Shown piece after piece: positions 1 through 9,439 of a stretch of 64,000 bases of DNA. The translations under genes and the position numbers were made by a program. This stretch comes from Lepidostoma basale (taxonomy: Eukaryota > Arthropoda > Insecta > Trichoptera > Lepidostomatidae). The DNA is taken from the NCBI GenBank assembly GCA_022606425.2, contig JAHDVF020000578.1:682001-746000 (forward strand). Reading direction: 5' to 3'. How positions within the stretch are numbered: position 1 is the stretch's first letter; each line of letters begins with the position of its first letter. The notes under the pieces are model-generated. The model saw only the letters and a list, made by a program, of their open reading frames with translations, had not been told where the DNA came from and did no database searches.

Positions 1-455
1 AATAAATTCTGATTGTTGCTGTCGATACGCATGTGTTTGTTCTTCCAGACCAGATTCTTCAGACATCCTGACACGGCAGAGGCTTTACTGACTTGTTCGC
101 GTACTTCGGTATAAAGGTCATTTTGGCTGCAGATCTCTACTCCCAAATATCGGAAACTCATTACTTTCTCCACAGGTATATCATTAACAGTCATCTTACA
201 TCTTGTAGGTTGCCTAGATATAGTGAGACTTTTTGTTTTGTTGACTGATATGGCCATATTTAGCCTTTGTGATACTGTGTAGAATTTGTACAACATTATT
301 TGCAAGTCATCTTCAGACTTAGACAGTAATGCGGCATCGTCTGCATAGCAAATGACGTTCACAGTTTTACTGTCCATTTAATAACCTAGTCCCAAGTCAA
401 CTACCTCTCTATATGATGTCGTCCATAATAAGTTTGAACAGAAAGAGGCTCAAAC
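1..455 (-). pseudogene. non-LTR reverse transcriptase fragment with YADD, running off the window
   Basis: The reverse strand is open from an ATG at 377 to the window edge (about 125 codons, no stop). It reads ICYADDAALL (YADD at 336-347), then SVNKTKSLTIS and FRYLGVEI, the palm and following motifs of a non-LTR reverse transcriptase. Just upstream, 378-455 encodes SLSLFLFKLIMDDI, the region before YADD, but is separated by a frameshift and a TAA. It is therefore a LINE relic whose 3' half lies outside the window. The clade is not resolved. Confidence 0.85.
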
Positions 456-469
456 TTCATCAATAGATA

Positions 470-795
470 AATATCTCCTTATATGTTTTAGCCGTCTCAG
501 TTGGAAGAAATAAATCAGAATTAACAAGCCTTGATATTAACATGAAATTAATGTCGACTTTCGTCCTATGTTCCACGTCATTTTCGAGATTGCCATCCTT
601 AGTAAGAAGATAGACGAGATATGTGAAATAGGCTGCTTGTTTTATTGAAATGATTCCGAGACATCATAACTATTTTCTCTCCTATCCTATAATATATCCT
701 AGTTGTAGCAATTGTATCTCTTCTGTAAGTTCGTCCATTACCAGATTGAATAAGAGTGGGATAAGGCTGTCAGCTTGGCTTATGCCTGGTATACT
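470..795 (-). pseudogene. second reverse transcriptase relic lacking the YADD box
   Basis: The reverse strand encodes GISQADSLIPLLFNLVMDEL, a degraded form of the GVPQGDSLSPLLFNL motif. After stops it continues with YLLTKDGNLENDVEHRTKV and LISRLVNSDLFLPTET, the region after YADD. The YADD segment itself is missing. It lies directly beside the fragment at 1-455 but is a separate, more decayed copy. Confidence 0.7.
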
Positions 796-1038
796 ATTGT
801 GATTATAATTATTTTTATATGATAGATAAAATATAGTTTATTTTACATCAAAATATACAAAAATAGTGAAGTTCGATTTTTTCTTCTTCATTAAGATACT
901 TACGATTCCTTCTCATTTTTAAACTCGCCCATTGACTTACCTGTAACAAAAGAAAAATAATTGTTATTTTATCTCTCATAAGTCTCAAACAATATAATTA
1001 AATAGTCCATTGTTTTCCCCGAAACACTATGATACTTT
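796..1038. other. AT-rich spacer, no gene seen
   Basis: A strongly AT-rich stretch with stops in all frames. The last 40 bases, with a GAAACACTATGATAC motif, form the outer edge of the type A palindrome that follows. Confidence 0.5.
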
Positions 1039-1261
1039 AACATTTTATAACTGTTAACGAAAAAAAAAACACAATTTTATTTTATTTTACGACAGCTCTT
1101 TCATCAACCATTGTTGACATTATCAGGTGTTACAATTCATCAACATTTGATATATTATGTTAACACCTGATGATGTCAACATTGGTTGATGAAACAGCTG
1201 TCGTAAAAGAAAATACAATTGTGATATAAAACCAAAGTTTTTTCATTAACAGTTATAAAAT
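1039..1261. repeat. type A palindromic repeat (hammerhead-bearing)
   Basis: Two arms of about 105 bases are inverted copies of each other around a centre near 1150. Each runs from an AACAGTTATAAAAT-type outer end, through CACAATTGTATTTT, to the block CACCTGATGATGTCAAC...GGTTGA.GAAACAGCTGTCG. Other type A copies lie at 4.9, 26.8, 29.1, 29.2 and 51.1-51.6 kb. The right arm has an intact hammerhead-like core; the left arm (reverse strand) has CTGATAA and a mutated stem III. Confidence 0.85.
1160..1209 (+). ncRNA. hammerhead ribozyme-like motif, type A
   Basis: CTGATGA (1167-1173) is followed by a stem II hairpin (GTCAAC pairing with GTTGAT, one G-U), GAAA (1191-1194), and the self-complementary octamer ACAGCTGT (1194-1201) ending in the cleavage triplet GTC (1200-1202). 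These are the invariant boxes of a type I hammerhead in order. Stem I is weak (two pairs next to the core). Stem III is a palindrome without a loop, so only a dimer could form it. Activity is inferred, not shown. Confidence 0.6.
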
Positions 1262-1269
1262 ATAATCAA

Positions 1270-1727
1270 ACTTTTAGTTATAAAATAAATTTTTCATTTG
1301 TTCCAATGACAATTTGAATAAATTCTTCAATCAAATTTTCAAGTTTTTGCTGGTGTTGGATTGTTTTAAGTGCCTAATTAAAATTAAAACAGTGGAATAA
1401 AAAATTAAATAAACACAAATGTTCGGATCGTCCAGCTGACAACAAGTGCACCATTTTAAAGAACATTATGTGTTAAATTATTTTATGTGTTATTTTATTT
1501 TATATCATTGTATTTTGTATAATTTGTTTTTATGTAGACGTTGAATGATCGAAGTGTGCGCGGGAGATGCCTATTGGTGGCGATGAGGTTCGCAACCCAT
1601 CACACCGCGTCTCTCGCGTTGGCGAAAAGAGAAGGATGGAATGCAGCATCGATTAAAGTGTTGCAGTCCATTCTTTCTGTCTACCCTTTCGGGGAAACGG
1701 CGTGATGGTTAGTTAGTTATTTAGTTA
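1270..1727 (+). mobile_element. composite repeat: Penelope-like end joined to LINE-A 3' end, copy 1
   Basis: The left part (about 1270-1540) carries the AATTTTTCATTTGTTCCAATG segment, also found inside type A elements at about 5.0 and 51.2 kb. The right part (about 1545-1727) is a variant LINE-A 3' end: GATGCCTATTGGTGGCGATG, GTTCGCAACCCATCACACC, then the terminal TTTCGGGGAAACGGCGTGATGG and (GTTA)n. The same junction recurs at 9.4, 32.0 and 49.1 kb, so the composite was copied as a unit. Confidence 0.7.
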
Positions 1728-2389
1728 ACTTTTAGGAAATTTATGTTAAAATTAATATTAAACGCACGGTGAAACTTAAGCAGGAAGAGAAGTGCTAAGA
1801 GGAACATGGTAGTAGGCCTGGGTGAAATATAGGTGTAACAGGACAAGAAGCAGATGAAAAAACAATACCTCCTACGGGTCCTTTGAATAATCAATATTTC
1901 ACGCTGTAATTTGATCAGGCACTCGAAAAGCCCTCGAAAGGGAAAAACTTAAGGGCGGCGAAATAAATTACACCTATATTTCGATGTTCTCAACAATACG
2001 GGCGTAATTCCCGAGTTCCATCACTGTCGGGAAATGATTTCGTTCGCCTGCCAGTGACAAGTGAGAACAGTGCCGATAGAAAATTATCTGAAGCATTTTT
2101 TCCGAACCATTTCATTTCATTTATCCCGCCAGATAAAACGGACCGCGATCCAGCAGCCAGAGAGCGCTTTAGGGAGAAGAATGGAGGCAGAAATGAAGAA
2201 ATCCCTTCGGCTGAAAGACGAAATATTCGGATTCATGATGTAACACTTTGAATCCAACTTTATCGGTAAAAAAAACAAATTTCGAATACGTTTTTCTTTT
2301 ATCCATTTTAATCCTAGGGATTGATTTGCAACAAGGTCTATTAGCATCTTTACTGCTTCTTGGGATGCCACTTGGGCTTTTTAATTAAA
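1728..2389. other. apparently single-copy, moderately GC-rich stretch
   Basis: From about 1870 to 2230 base composition rises and no repeat seen elsewhere in the window matches. The short open frames have no recognisable motif. It may be unique host non-coding DNA. The stretch at 2270-2390 weakly resembles 29.42-29.54 kb. Confidence 0.35.
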
Positions 2390-2910
2390 TTATTTTTTTT
2401 AGGGTAACAAACAGCGAGTAAGTACATATATAAAAATACACAAAAAAGTTCTCAAATAAGGCCAATTAAATGTTACCACAAAACATAAATAAATTAACAC
2501 AGTTAACATCGTAGACTTATGAAACGAGATTTAACTAAACTAAAATCAAGATAAAACTAACTAAGGTAATGGTATAAAAATTAACAAAAATATAATAATA
2601 ATAATACAAGTTAAGGAATATAACATTAGCACTATACTCGTACACATCGAAAAGTTGCTTTTAACTATTTTTAACTATTTTTTTAAAATCATAAGCGTTT
2701 AGGTGAAAAACATCGATGGCATTAAAATATTTGTAAAAAGTGTCGCATATCCGGTACATTGCCGCACTCCGAGCGTAATTGGTGCGATAAGCAGGAAGGT
2801 ATTTGGCTCGCGGTGTGTCTTGTACGAAACATAGAGGTATTAATGGTCAATTTGCTAAGAAGTTCGGAGTTATCAATTTTGAAATATACGATTTTGTGAA
2901 GTAGCATTAT
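2390..2910 (-). pseudogene. LINE-G 3'-terminal relic, copy 1
   Basis: The reverse strand reads IPSCLSHQLRSECGNVPDM, then ...IDVFHLN near the stop, the tail of a non-LTR polyprotein (the tyrosine/arginine-rich C-terminus after the RT). It is followed by an AT-rich 3' flank containing GGCCAATTA and GGGTAACAAACAGC (reverse). The same C-terminus (IDVFHLNESD) and 3' flank recur at 30.29-30.67 kb, so this is a repeat family and not a host exon. Confidence 0.6.
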
Positions 2911-2997
2911 ATCGTTTAGAGTTCGTCTATGTTCGTCATGTTAAAAAAAAAAGTAAATACAACCACAGCCCAGCATCATTTTTAATGTAATAGACAA

Positions 2998-3110
2998 AAA
3001 TGGTTAAATGCCCTCCCAGAAGAACTCAGAAACCAGGCCTCATACAATAAATATAAACTTTCAATCAAAACGAATCACAAAAAGAATTGTGACTCAATGA
3101 CATAACTTAA
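2998..3110 (+). pseudogene. non-LTR C-terminal relic
   Basis: Forward frame WLNALPEELRNQASYNKYKL resembles the W.SLP.E.R....FK..L C-terminal block of CR1/Jockey-type LINE polyproteins. It is short and has no intact start. Confidence 0.5.
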
Positions 3111-3119
3111 ATTTAACTG

Positions 3120-3869
3120 ACATTCATGATACTCCTCTCCTTAACACAGTACATTTTTCTTTATAAGGAGAGTAAAAGAAACGCAAATAAAAGTTTTAAT
3201 ATATTTGTATTTTTTTAAATATAACAAGAAAAATAGTTTTGTACCATTTGTATATAATAAAAACATATTTAAAAAAAAAGTTTTTAAATCTAAGAATTTT
3301 AAGAATCATATCGTGTGACTGTATTGTACGAGTACTTTAGTGTAGGCAAATATTTCGTAAAAATTTAAACTAAAATCTTGGTGGATTAGTTATTGATTAT
3401 TCAAAAATACTCGAAAACTTCGCTAGATTAGCTTCCCTTGTCAATAATGATTAATGAATAATTTTTCAGATGGATTGCTCAAGCTAAGATAACTTCATTA
3501 CATCATCTTAATATCCTAAGCTCCCGGCTAAGTGCCATTAATTCGCAGCATCCTTGAGATAAAGTTTTTTTTATTTTGTTACGTAAACTGTTCCCGAAAT
3601 AGATATTAATTGCCGAATTTGTTATTCACTTTTAAAAGCGAAAGGAAAACATCCACTCGAACTTTGGATTTTTGACGGTCGAGGAATATTTAAAAAGAAA
3701 ATTTTCTTAGCGCTTCGTTAGATTGCTCTTAAACGATATAATTTAATAAATATTTTTTATTAATCTAACTTAATCAATTTATTGAAAGTTAAGGCGTTCA
3801 CACTGTGAACTTCCATTGTTAATTGAAGTTTAAAACACAACACTGTATATTTTCCACTTAAGTTAATTC
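3120..3869. other. AT-rich region, no gene seen
   Basis: Low-complexity AT-rich DNA with stops in all frames. Around 3780-3830 the sequence TTAAGGCGTTCACACTGTG matches a module found beside hammerhead-type repeats at 16.92, 42.95 and 48.97 kb (see findings), so part of it is repeat margin. Confidence 0.5.
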
Positions 3870-4548
3870 AATATCTTTATAAAATAATAATAAAAATATG
3901 TTCCGGTTTTTAAGAATAACTCATGTTTAAAAACCGGAAAATACCGAATAACCTGAAACGAAAAGTCTATGAAGCCTGCGTTCTGCCAGTTGGTACTTAC
4001 GGTCTTGAAACTGTTACACTGTCCAAACAAAGTGCCGAGAAACTACGAGTGACCCAAAAAGCCATAGAAAGAGTCATGTTAGGAATAAACCTAAGAGACA
4101 GAGTCAGAAACGATGCGGTGGGAGAAAAAACAAAGGTCACTAACATCATCCACCGGGTGGCGACTCTAAAATGGCGATGGGCAGGTCACGTAGCCAGAAG
4201 CTCTGATGAAAAGTGGACAAGAAGAGTGCTGACTTGGAGACCGTGGATGGTAAAGATAAGTGCAGGGTGACCGCAACTACGGTGGAAGAATGATCTAAAC
4301 AGACACGTCGGAATAACCTTTGTGCAGTCTGCACAGGACAGAGTGCAGCAAATGGAGGAGGCCTTTGTCCAAGAGTGGACGGGAATAGGCTAAGGAAGAA
4401 GAAGTAGAAGACTATATTTAATATATTATTTTACATGTTCTCAATAGATGCCTTAAACCTTAATTTTGTAATGTCTATTGATGAAATGAACTGATTTGAT
4501 TTGATTTGATTTGATTTGAATATCTTTATAAAATAATAATAAAAATAT
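3870..4548 (+). mobile_element. compound LINE insertion with a 30-bp direct repeat
   Basis: A 30-base sequence (3870-3899) is repeated without mismatch at 4519-4548, as expected of a long target-site duplication. The 619-bp insert has two parts: a LINE-C C-terminal coding piece with a GAAGAAGAAG tail (3910-4412), then a LINE-D-like 3' UTR ending in (TTGAT)n (4413-4518). The (TTGAT)n end abuts the right duplication, so LINE-D machinery probably made the insertion and carried LINE-C along. Confidence 0.8.
3918..4392 (+). pseudogene. LINE-C reverse transcriptase C-terminal domain
   Basis: The forward frame reads LKRKVYEACVLPVGTYGLET, then LRVTQKAIERVMLGI and LKWRWAGHVARSSDEKWTRR, breaks at a stop near 4268, and resumes with QDRVQQMEEAFVQEWTG. 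This is the usual tail of a LINE family in which conserved WRWAGHVAR follows the RT. It is 5'-truncated, with no RT palm. A second copy lies in reverse at 14.45-14.93 kb. Confidence 0.8.
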
Positions 4549-4625
4549 TAAAACACAATGTTTCGGAGGTGACCTCCATCTCCAGGTGTAAGGATAAAAC
4601 TAAAATATAAATTTAGAAAGACTCA
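4549..4625 (-). repeat. type G repeat fragment, hammerhead-like but broken
   Basis: On the reverse strand ACAC, CTGGAGA, a perfect stem II (GGAGG and CCTCC) and GAAA are present. The following CATTGTGTT has lost the GTC cleavage triplet seen in other type G copies (ATGTCGTG). It flanks the 30-bp duplication and is probably the host repeat of the compound insertion. Confidence 0.6.
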
Positions 4626-4699
4626 ATATATATATAGACATAATATAATCAAATGATTTTACTGAAATCTCTTGATGGAAGTTCATTTTAAATAATAAT

Positions 4700-4840
4700 T
4701 AAATAAAACAATGTTTTTTAACTACTTCCACTTCCAGTCTGTCGACCAGTCTGTCGATGCCAGCGAGCCTGGCGAAACCGGTCGCTGTCTAAATAAAGAC
4801 AAAAGTGGAAGTAGTTAAAAAACATCGTTTTATTTAATTA
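4700..4840. repeat. type D palindromic repeat
   Basis: TTTTTTAACTACTTCCACTT at the left is inverted as AAGTGGAAGTAGTTAAAAAA at the right. The centre holds a hammerhead-like motif. Copies lie at 17.05, 33.4 and 36.34 kb. Confidence 0.8.
4747..4790 (+). ncRNA. hammerhead-like motif, type D
   Basis: CTGTCGA (4751-4757; one change from CUGANGA), stem II GCCAG (4759-4763) with CTGGC (4769-4773), GAAA (4774-4777), palindrome ACCGGT (4777-4782) and GTC (4781-4783). Stem I can form from CAGT (4747-4750) and GCTG (4784-4787). The A-to-U change at the conserved A would be expected to harm catalysis, so this may be a decayed ribozyme. Confidence 0.5.
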
Positions 4841-4854
4841 GACATAATATTTCT

Positions 4855-5290
4855 AACTTTGTTTTATGTATCACAATTGAATTTTATTTTACGCGATAGC
4901 TGTTTCGTTAACCTATGTTGACATCATCAGGTGTTACAAATATATCAAATGTCAAATTTTCGTGATTTTTCGGGCCTTTGTTTGTTTTTGTTCCTATGTC
5001 AATTTGAATAATTTCTTTGATATAATTTTGAAGTTCTTGTTGGAGTTAAGTTAGGTACCTAAATATTTTAATTAAAAGAACGGTTAGTTACTATTTATAG
5101 GAGAAAATATTAAATGTGGAAAATGTAAAAATAAAATAATAATAATAATAAAAACAGTAATTAGAAGGAACAATTACACATAGTATAGAGTCAAAAACAT
5201 AATAAATTAAACACGATAAACAATAAAAAGAAGTAGATTACATTAATAAGAAAGGTGACAAAAGTTGAAGGTAGTATTATTATTTTTTAG
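4855..5290 (-). mobile_element. type A element with interior
   Basis: The left end (4860-4940) is a reverse-strand type A hammerhead-like block (CTGATGA, GTCAAC/GTTAAC stem, GAAA, CAGCTATC). The rest is AT-rich and matches 51.16-51.49 kb along its length, including AGTTAGGTACCTAA, AACAGTAATTAGAAGGAAC and AAGTTGAAGGTAGT. The right arm present at 51.5 kb is missing here. It is interpreted as the terminal repeat of a Penelope-like element. Confidence 0.65.
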
Positions 5291-5821
5291 CTAGATTGTA
5301 TAGGGGAAAAGTTTTTAATGTTCTTCATACTTATGGGGAATAAGCTGGAACTTGGTTGTTTATAACATACAATTTACATTTTTTTGCCTTTAATATTTCT
5401 AAATTATTTTAATTCTTTAATTTTTAGGGATTATTTGCTATATGCAAAAAAAATGTTTTTCGTTTCGAAATGATGGTCAAAATTCACACAATGATATTTC
5501 GACTAATCACTAAAAGTTTTGAGGACTATTAACAGTGAGGAAAAAACACATTTTCAAATCAACACAATAAAATATAAAGACCAATTTCTGAAAATAACGG
5601 GGACTAATAACAGTGGGGAATAATTGGTTTTTAGTAGTTTAATATATTATTTAATTATATGCAAAAACTTAAATTCATTTAAAAATAACAAAGGTCAACT
5701 CAGAAATACTGTCGTGTTTTAATATACGAGTATTTATTATTATTTTATGAAGATGTTGAATAAACTGTGGAAAATATGCAGTGTTGAGTTTCAAACTCTA
5801 ATTTCATTTGATCAACTTTAA
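5291..5821. other. AT-rich spacer, no gene seen
   Basis: Stops in all frames and no recognisable motif. It contains runs such as TATTATTATTTTATGAAG near 5740, with no clear match elsewhere in the window. Confidence 0.4.
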
Positions 5822-5835
5822 GTAAAAGCATTTTA

Positions 5836-6491
5836 ACTAACTAACTAACTAACCATCACGCCGTCTCCCCGAAGGGGTAGGCAGAAAGAATGGACTGCCA
5901 CACTTTTCTTTCCTAACATATTTCTCTCGGTCCTCAACATTCATACATCGTGTAATGCACGCGCGTCGATTTCTCTGACTCCTCACATGGCCGATATTCA
6001 ATATTTGATTTATTTGATCGTGCCACGTTTTCCTCGGTCTTCTTCTATTTCTGGTTCCATTTACATCATTGACATATAATTTTTTTACCATTCTTTCTTC
6101 ATTCATTCTTTCCATATGTCCAAACCATCTTAATGCTCCTTTCATTATTTTGTTCATGACACCATCATTCGCACCGCATTCACTTCTTATATTTTCATTC
6201 GGCACTCTATCATACACAGAGTATCCACACATTCTTCTAAGAGATCTCATTTCAACTGCATTTATTCTAATTTCATCCTTCTTTTGCCAGTTCCATACTT
6301 CGCTTCCATACATAAGGGTCGGTAGAAGAACACCATTGTGCACTGCCATTCTAGCTTTTTTTGATAGGTTTTTGTTTGCGATGACAACTTTAAGTGCACC
6401 ATTCACTTTGTTGCCTGCCCCAACACTTCTTTCAATATCCCTCTCCACTCGCCCATCTCTTGTAAATTTATTTGTAAAAAGTTAAATTCTT
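5836..6491 (-). pseudogene. LINE-A 5'-truncated copy with target-site duplication
   Basis: The reverse strand holds one of the longer LINE-A frames (199 codons, 6448 to 5849). It has FTRDGRVERDIERSVGAGN, HNGVLLPTLMYGSEVWNWQK, RSLRRMCGYSVYDRVPN and LRWFGHMERMNEERMVKKLY, the region after the RT palm. The 3' end has (GTTA)n at 5836-5855. GTAAAAGCATTTTA (5822-5835) and GTAAAAAGCATTTTA (6492-6506) flank it, a roughly 14-bp duplication with one indel. No palm or endonuclease is present. Confidence 0.85.
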
Positions 6492-6506
6492 GTAAAAAGC
6501 ATTTTA

Positions 6507-7250
6507 TTTTTGTTTAAAATGTTTTTATTTAATAAAGCATTACGATTACAAAACAAAGTATCCAATTCAACACCCTGATCAGTGAGTAAGTGGGTATTAA
6601 ATCATTTCAAACGCACTCAATTAAATAAACACCTTCAGTAATTACGTAATATATTCTAGAACATTTTGAAATAAACGTATGCTTATGTAGGTATGTGTAC
6701 ATAATGATTCCAATGAACCCTGCTCAAAACAAAGTAATATCGACTCTGCTTAATTCCCAATTCGCCAGAGGCCTCCCGCTGCGGTCCTGTTAAACTTCAG
6801 GGGTAGGTACGTGTATAATAACTACCCCTGCGAATACCAAAGAAAACTGTGGCATCGAACTGCGGCTTACAGGAGAGGGAGGAATTTGCATATTATTGGG
6901 CAAAATAGATTCTGAAATCCGCCACAACATAACACATCCCCTTGGCTGGAGGAGATTGGGTGAGCACATTTGAATTTACATGTGCGGAAAATGTAGGAGA
7001 ATCGATTTAAGTATGATATTGTATTCTATTTTTAACTAATGGATATATTATATAAAATTCAATTGTTATACTTTTGCTTTTTAATTTTTTCTATAAGAAT
7101 AAGTTTTATTATGTTATTTTATGTTGTAATTAGTGTTATTGGTACCTACTTGAACAAGTCTTGGCCGTTATCTATGAGATGGCGCTACGTTATCCGTTTG
7201 ATGTTTTTTGCCTCTGGCAATTACATATTGTTATAGGTATATAGGGGTTC
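6507..7250. other. spacer with a GC-richer, apparently single-copy core
   Basis: The part at about 6720-6985 is GC-richer than its surroundings, includes GGAATTTGCATATTATTGGG and CTACCCCTG, and has no repeat partner in the window. The rest is AT-rich. No coding potential is visible. Confidence 0.35.
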
Positions 7251-7650
7251 AAAAGGGTAGTAGGGCTACGATAGGGGATGTTTTGCTGGAAAATATGCCT
7301 CTACAAAATGTCGTAAGACGCCATGGTGCATTTACAACAGCAACACTACTATCAAGTCCAACTCTCTAGCGTCCACGGGAGGTCTTTTTAAAGACCCCGC
7401 GAACCCCGGGCAATGTGGCACATATAACTTAGTGCCATAACAGATAGAAAGAGGACGAATGGCGAGCTTCCAGCGCCATAAAATTGGATACACCCAGCTA
7501 AGGTAAGATAACCCCGACAGAAAATCCTCCAGAGAAGGCAAGGGGATACCACTCTGGATATTTCTCCCCAGGTCATCACCATGAGGCCTACTCAAGGGTG
7601 ATAGTCAACGTTAGGGAGACCTGACAAGACACAGAAAGAAGAAGAAGATA
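7251..7650 (+). repeat. GC-richer repeat-like block ending in a LINE-B 3' tail
   Basis: The last 70 bases (TACTCAAGGGTGATAGTCAA...GACCTGACAAGACACAG then GAAGAAGAAGA) match the LINE-B 3' terminus at 17.88, 39.31 and 46.0 kb. The upstream part (7330-7570), with AAAGACCCCGCGAACCCCGG, is not identified and may be 3' untranslated sequence or another repeat. Confidence 0.5.
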
Positions 7651-7674
7651 GGTATATAATTTTAATTTAAATAT

Positions 7675-7885
7675 TTTGGCAGCATTATCACTGAAGATTA
7701 ATCCGGACATTGAAATAAAATACAGAATTGAAGTTGCAAGAGCTGCATTTAATAAAATGAGAACATTCTTTTGCAACGATAATCTTAACTTGAAACTCCG
7801 ACAAAGAATGATTAAATATGACTGCGAAACCTGGACTCTGAAAGTGAATGTAATGAACCAGTTGGAAGCATTCTTTCCCCGGTAT
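7675..7885 (+). pseudogene. LINE-B segment between RT palm and C-terminus
   Basis: The forward frame reads INPDIEIKYRIEVARAAFNK, FFCNDNLNLKLRQRM and CETWTLKVNVMNQLEAF, the block just upstream of the GHVLRGEKY domain seen at 52.2 kb. It stops abruptly at AFFPRYAF, so this is a separate truncated piece and not continuous with the tail at 7.6 kb. Confidence 0.75.
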
Positions 7886-8159
7886 GCTTTTATATGAAGA
7901 AAAGTATTTTCCAACACGATAACTAACATATATCAAAACTTTTATTCAAGAATTGAATCAGAAATCTTTTTATTTAGATTCCCGAGCATTACCACTGCGC
8001 CGGTGAGTAAAAATCATGGTGTTTTATAAGCCGAATATAACCACGCAATGAGTATGAAATTTATTATAATTGGAGCTCTTTTTACAAAAAAGATGTTGCC
8101 ATTTATTACTTTAAACGCTTCGTGGGTAGGTACTCAAGTTCTTAAATAAAAGTTTATTT

Positions 8160-8525
8160 CCCCATCAGGATGAAACACCGGCGAGGCTGCGCGGCATACG
8201 GGCCACCGACCAAGTACTGAGCGGAGCGCCCCGCGGTGGGAAAACTCCCATTTTTCCAACCATTCCGGAAGTTTAATTAAAAAACGTCCCAATTAAGTGA
8301 AAAAAATAATTTGTGCGCCCGCGCTGCCCGTCTTGCCGCAAATGACGATATCACCCGCTCCAATTTGCATTATAAGGAAATTATTATTTGTGAACGGTGC
8401 TAATACTTCGGGCTTATTTGCATATCCGGCGGAGTTACTCTTCACAAAGAACGATTTAATTACTTATGCATTATGCGAGAATCTAATTTACCAAGCATCA
8501 GTACCTACGCATTTATACAATTAAT
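8160..8525. other. GC-rich single-copy island (candidate conserved non-coding)
   Basis: A sharp rise in GC (GCGAGGCTGCGCGGCATACG, GAGCGCCCCGCGGTGGG) inside AT-rich DNA, followed by CTCCAATTTGCATTATAAGG and GCTTATTTGCATATCCGG, two octamer-like ATTTGCAT sites. No copy elsewhere in the window. The open frame across it has no motif, so I treat it as non-coding. Confidence 0.4.
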
Positions 8526-8589
8526 TAAAATACGAATTTAACAAGATTCAATTGATCGTATTAAAGTATCAATGGGGTTTGAATATATA

Positions 8590-8700
8590 TAATTACACTT
8601 GATATTACAACACTTTATTTTACTTAACACAGACACGTTTCGGTTATAACATTAGCTTTATCGATGTATACAATTCTAACAATAAAATCAAACAGTGTGG
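8590..8700 (-). repeat. possible degraded hammerhead-type repeat end
   Basis: The reverse strand has ...ACCGAAACGTGTC after a weak hairpin, with TCGATAA where CUGANGA would be. Two conserved positions are lost. It is listed because the GAAAC-N-GTC arrangement matches other families here, but the assignment is weak. Confidence 0.25.
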
Positions 8701-8849
8701 CCACTTATATACTAAAATGGGGTGGAGTTGTGTATAAAGGTGGAGGGGGTATAAATAGGATTGTGGAGAGAGGAGACGGGAACAATTTGAGAATTGATAT
8801 TGAATTTAAATTAAACTGGTAATTTATTGTTCTAGGATTATAGCAAGCA

Positions 8850-9112
8850 AGACACTGAGAGATCGCGTGAGGAACACCAGAATTAGAGAAGTAAAACTGA
8901 GGATATTATGAGATAGTGTAGATAGCGAAGTAGGGACTGGTATGGTCAAATCTAAAGAAGGGACACCACTAGACTCCCCTATTGAACTACATAATCAGCC
9001 TCACGGGACTCCTCGTGGAAGACCTTCTAAAATATGGAAGGACATCCGGCAAACTACCTTACAGGAGGAACAGACCACATAGGTCTACAACAAAGTAGAA
9101 GCAGAACAGAAG
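8850..9112 (+). pseudogene. non-LTR C-terminal relic
   Basis: Forward frames read KTLRDRVRNTRIRE, then after frameshifts TPRGRPSKIWKDIRQTTLQE, matching the LRDRVRN...GRP...W..DI pattern of LINE C-termini. It abuts MITE M on its right. Confidence 0.55.
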
Positions 9113-9392
9113 GACTATTTATTATATAATGAATGGCGCTAGTGCAGATTGAACTAAAAAAAATGTGAAGTGCTACGCAGCATTCTAGCATATATACATC
9201 TTCCAAAAATTTGTCAGACTTGGTGGTCGTAAGAAGGGCGGAATGGGGAATGTTGTTAAACATAAAGCGATCGCTTAACCCAACCAATAACAGTTCATAA
9301 GTCCTGTAAGCACCTCGACCACCATATTCTGTTCCCAGAAAAACAATTTACATCTTCATCTCTATTGAGATACAATTAATCCTTATAAAAAA
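9113..9392 (+). mobile_element. MITE M, partial copy
   Basis: The stretch contains the M landmarks GATTGAACTAAAAAA, TTGTCAGACTTGGTGGTCGT, GGCGGAATGGGGAATGTTGT and CGATCGCTTAACCCAACC, then TCTATTGAGATACAATTAAT. No transposase. The left terminus is missing. Other copies lie at 10.57, 15.69, 16.26, 30.74, 48.6 and 54.6 kb. Confidence 0.8.
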
Positions 9393-9439
9393 ATAAATTA
9401 AATTAAAATTATACAAAACAATACGTTAAAATTATACAA

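Noticed and set aside
2054..2371. Overlapping 60-84 codon frames on both strands
   Set aside because: No motif, no repeat relationship and no codon pattern to prefer one frame; best read as unique non-coding DNA.
6069..6485. 138-codon frame opposite the LINE-A copy at 5.8-6.5 kb
   Set aside because: It is the complement of a LINE-A coding region; similar shadow frames (FSFDTLSYTEYPHIRLRD) appear opposite every LINE-A copy.
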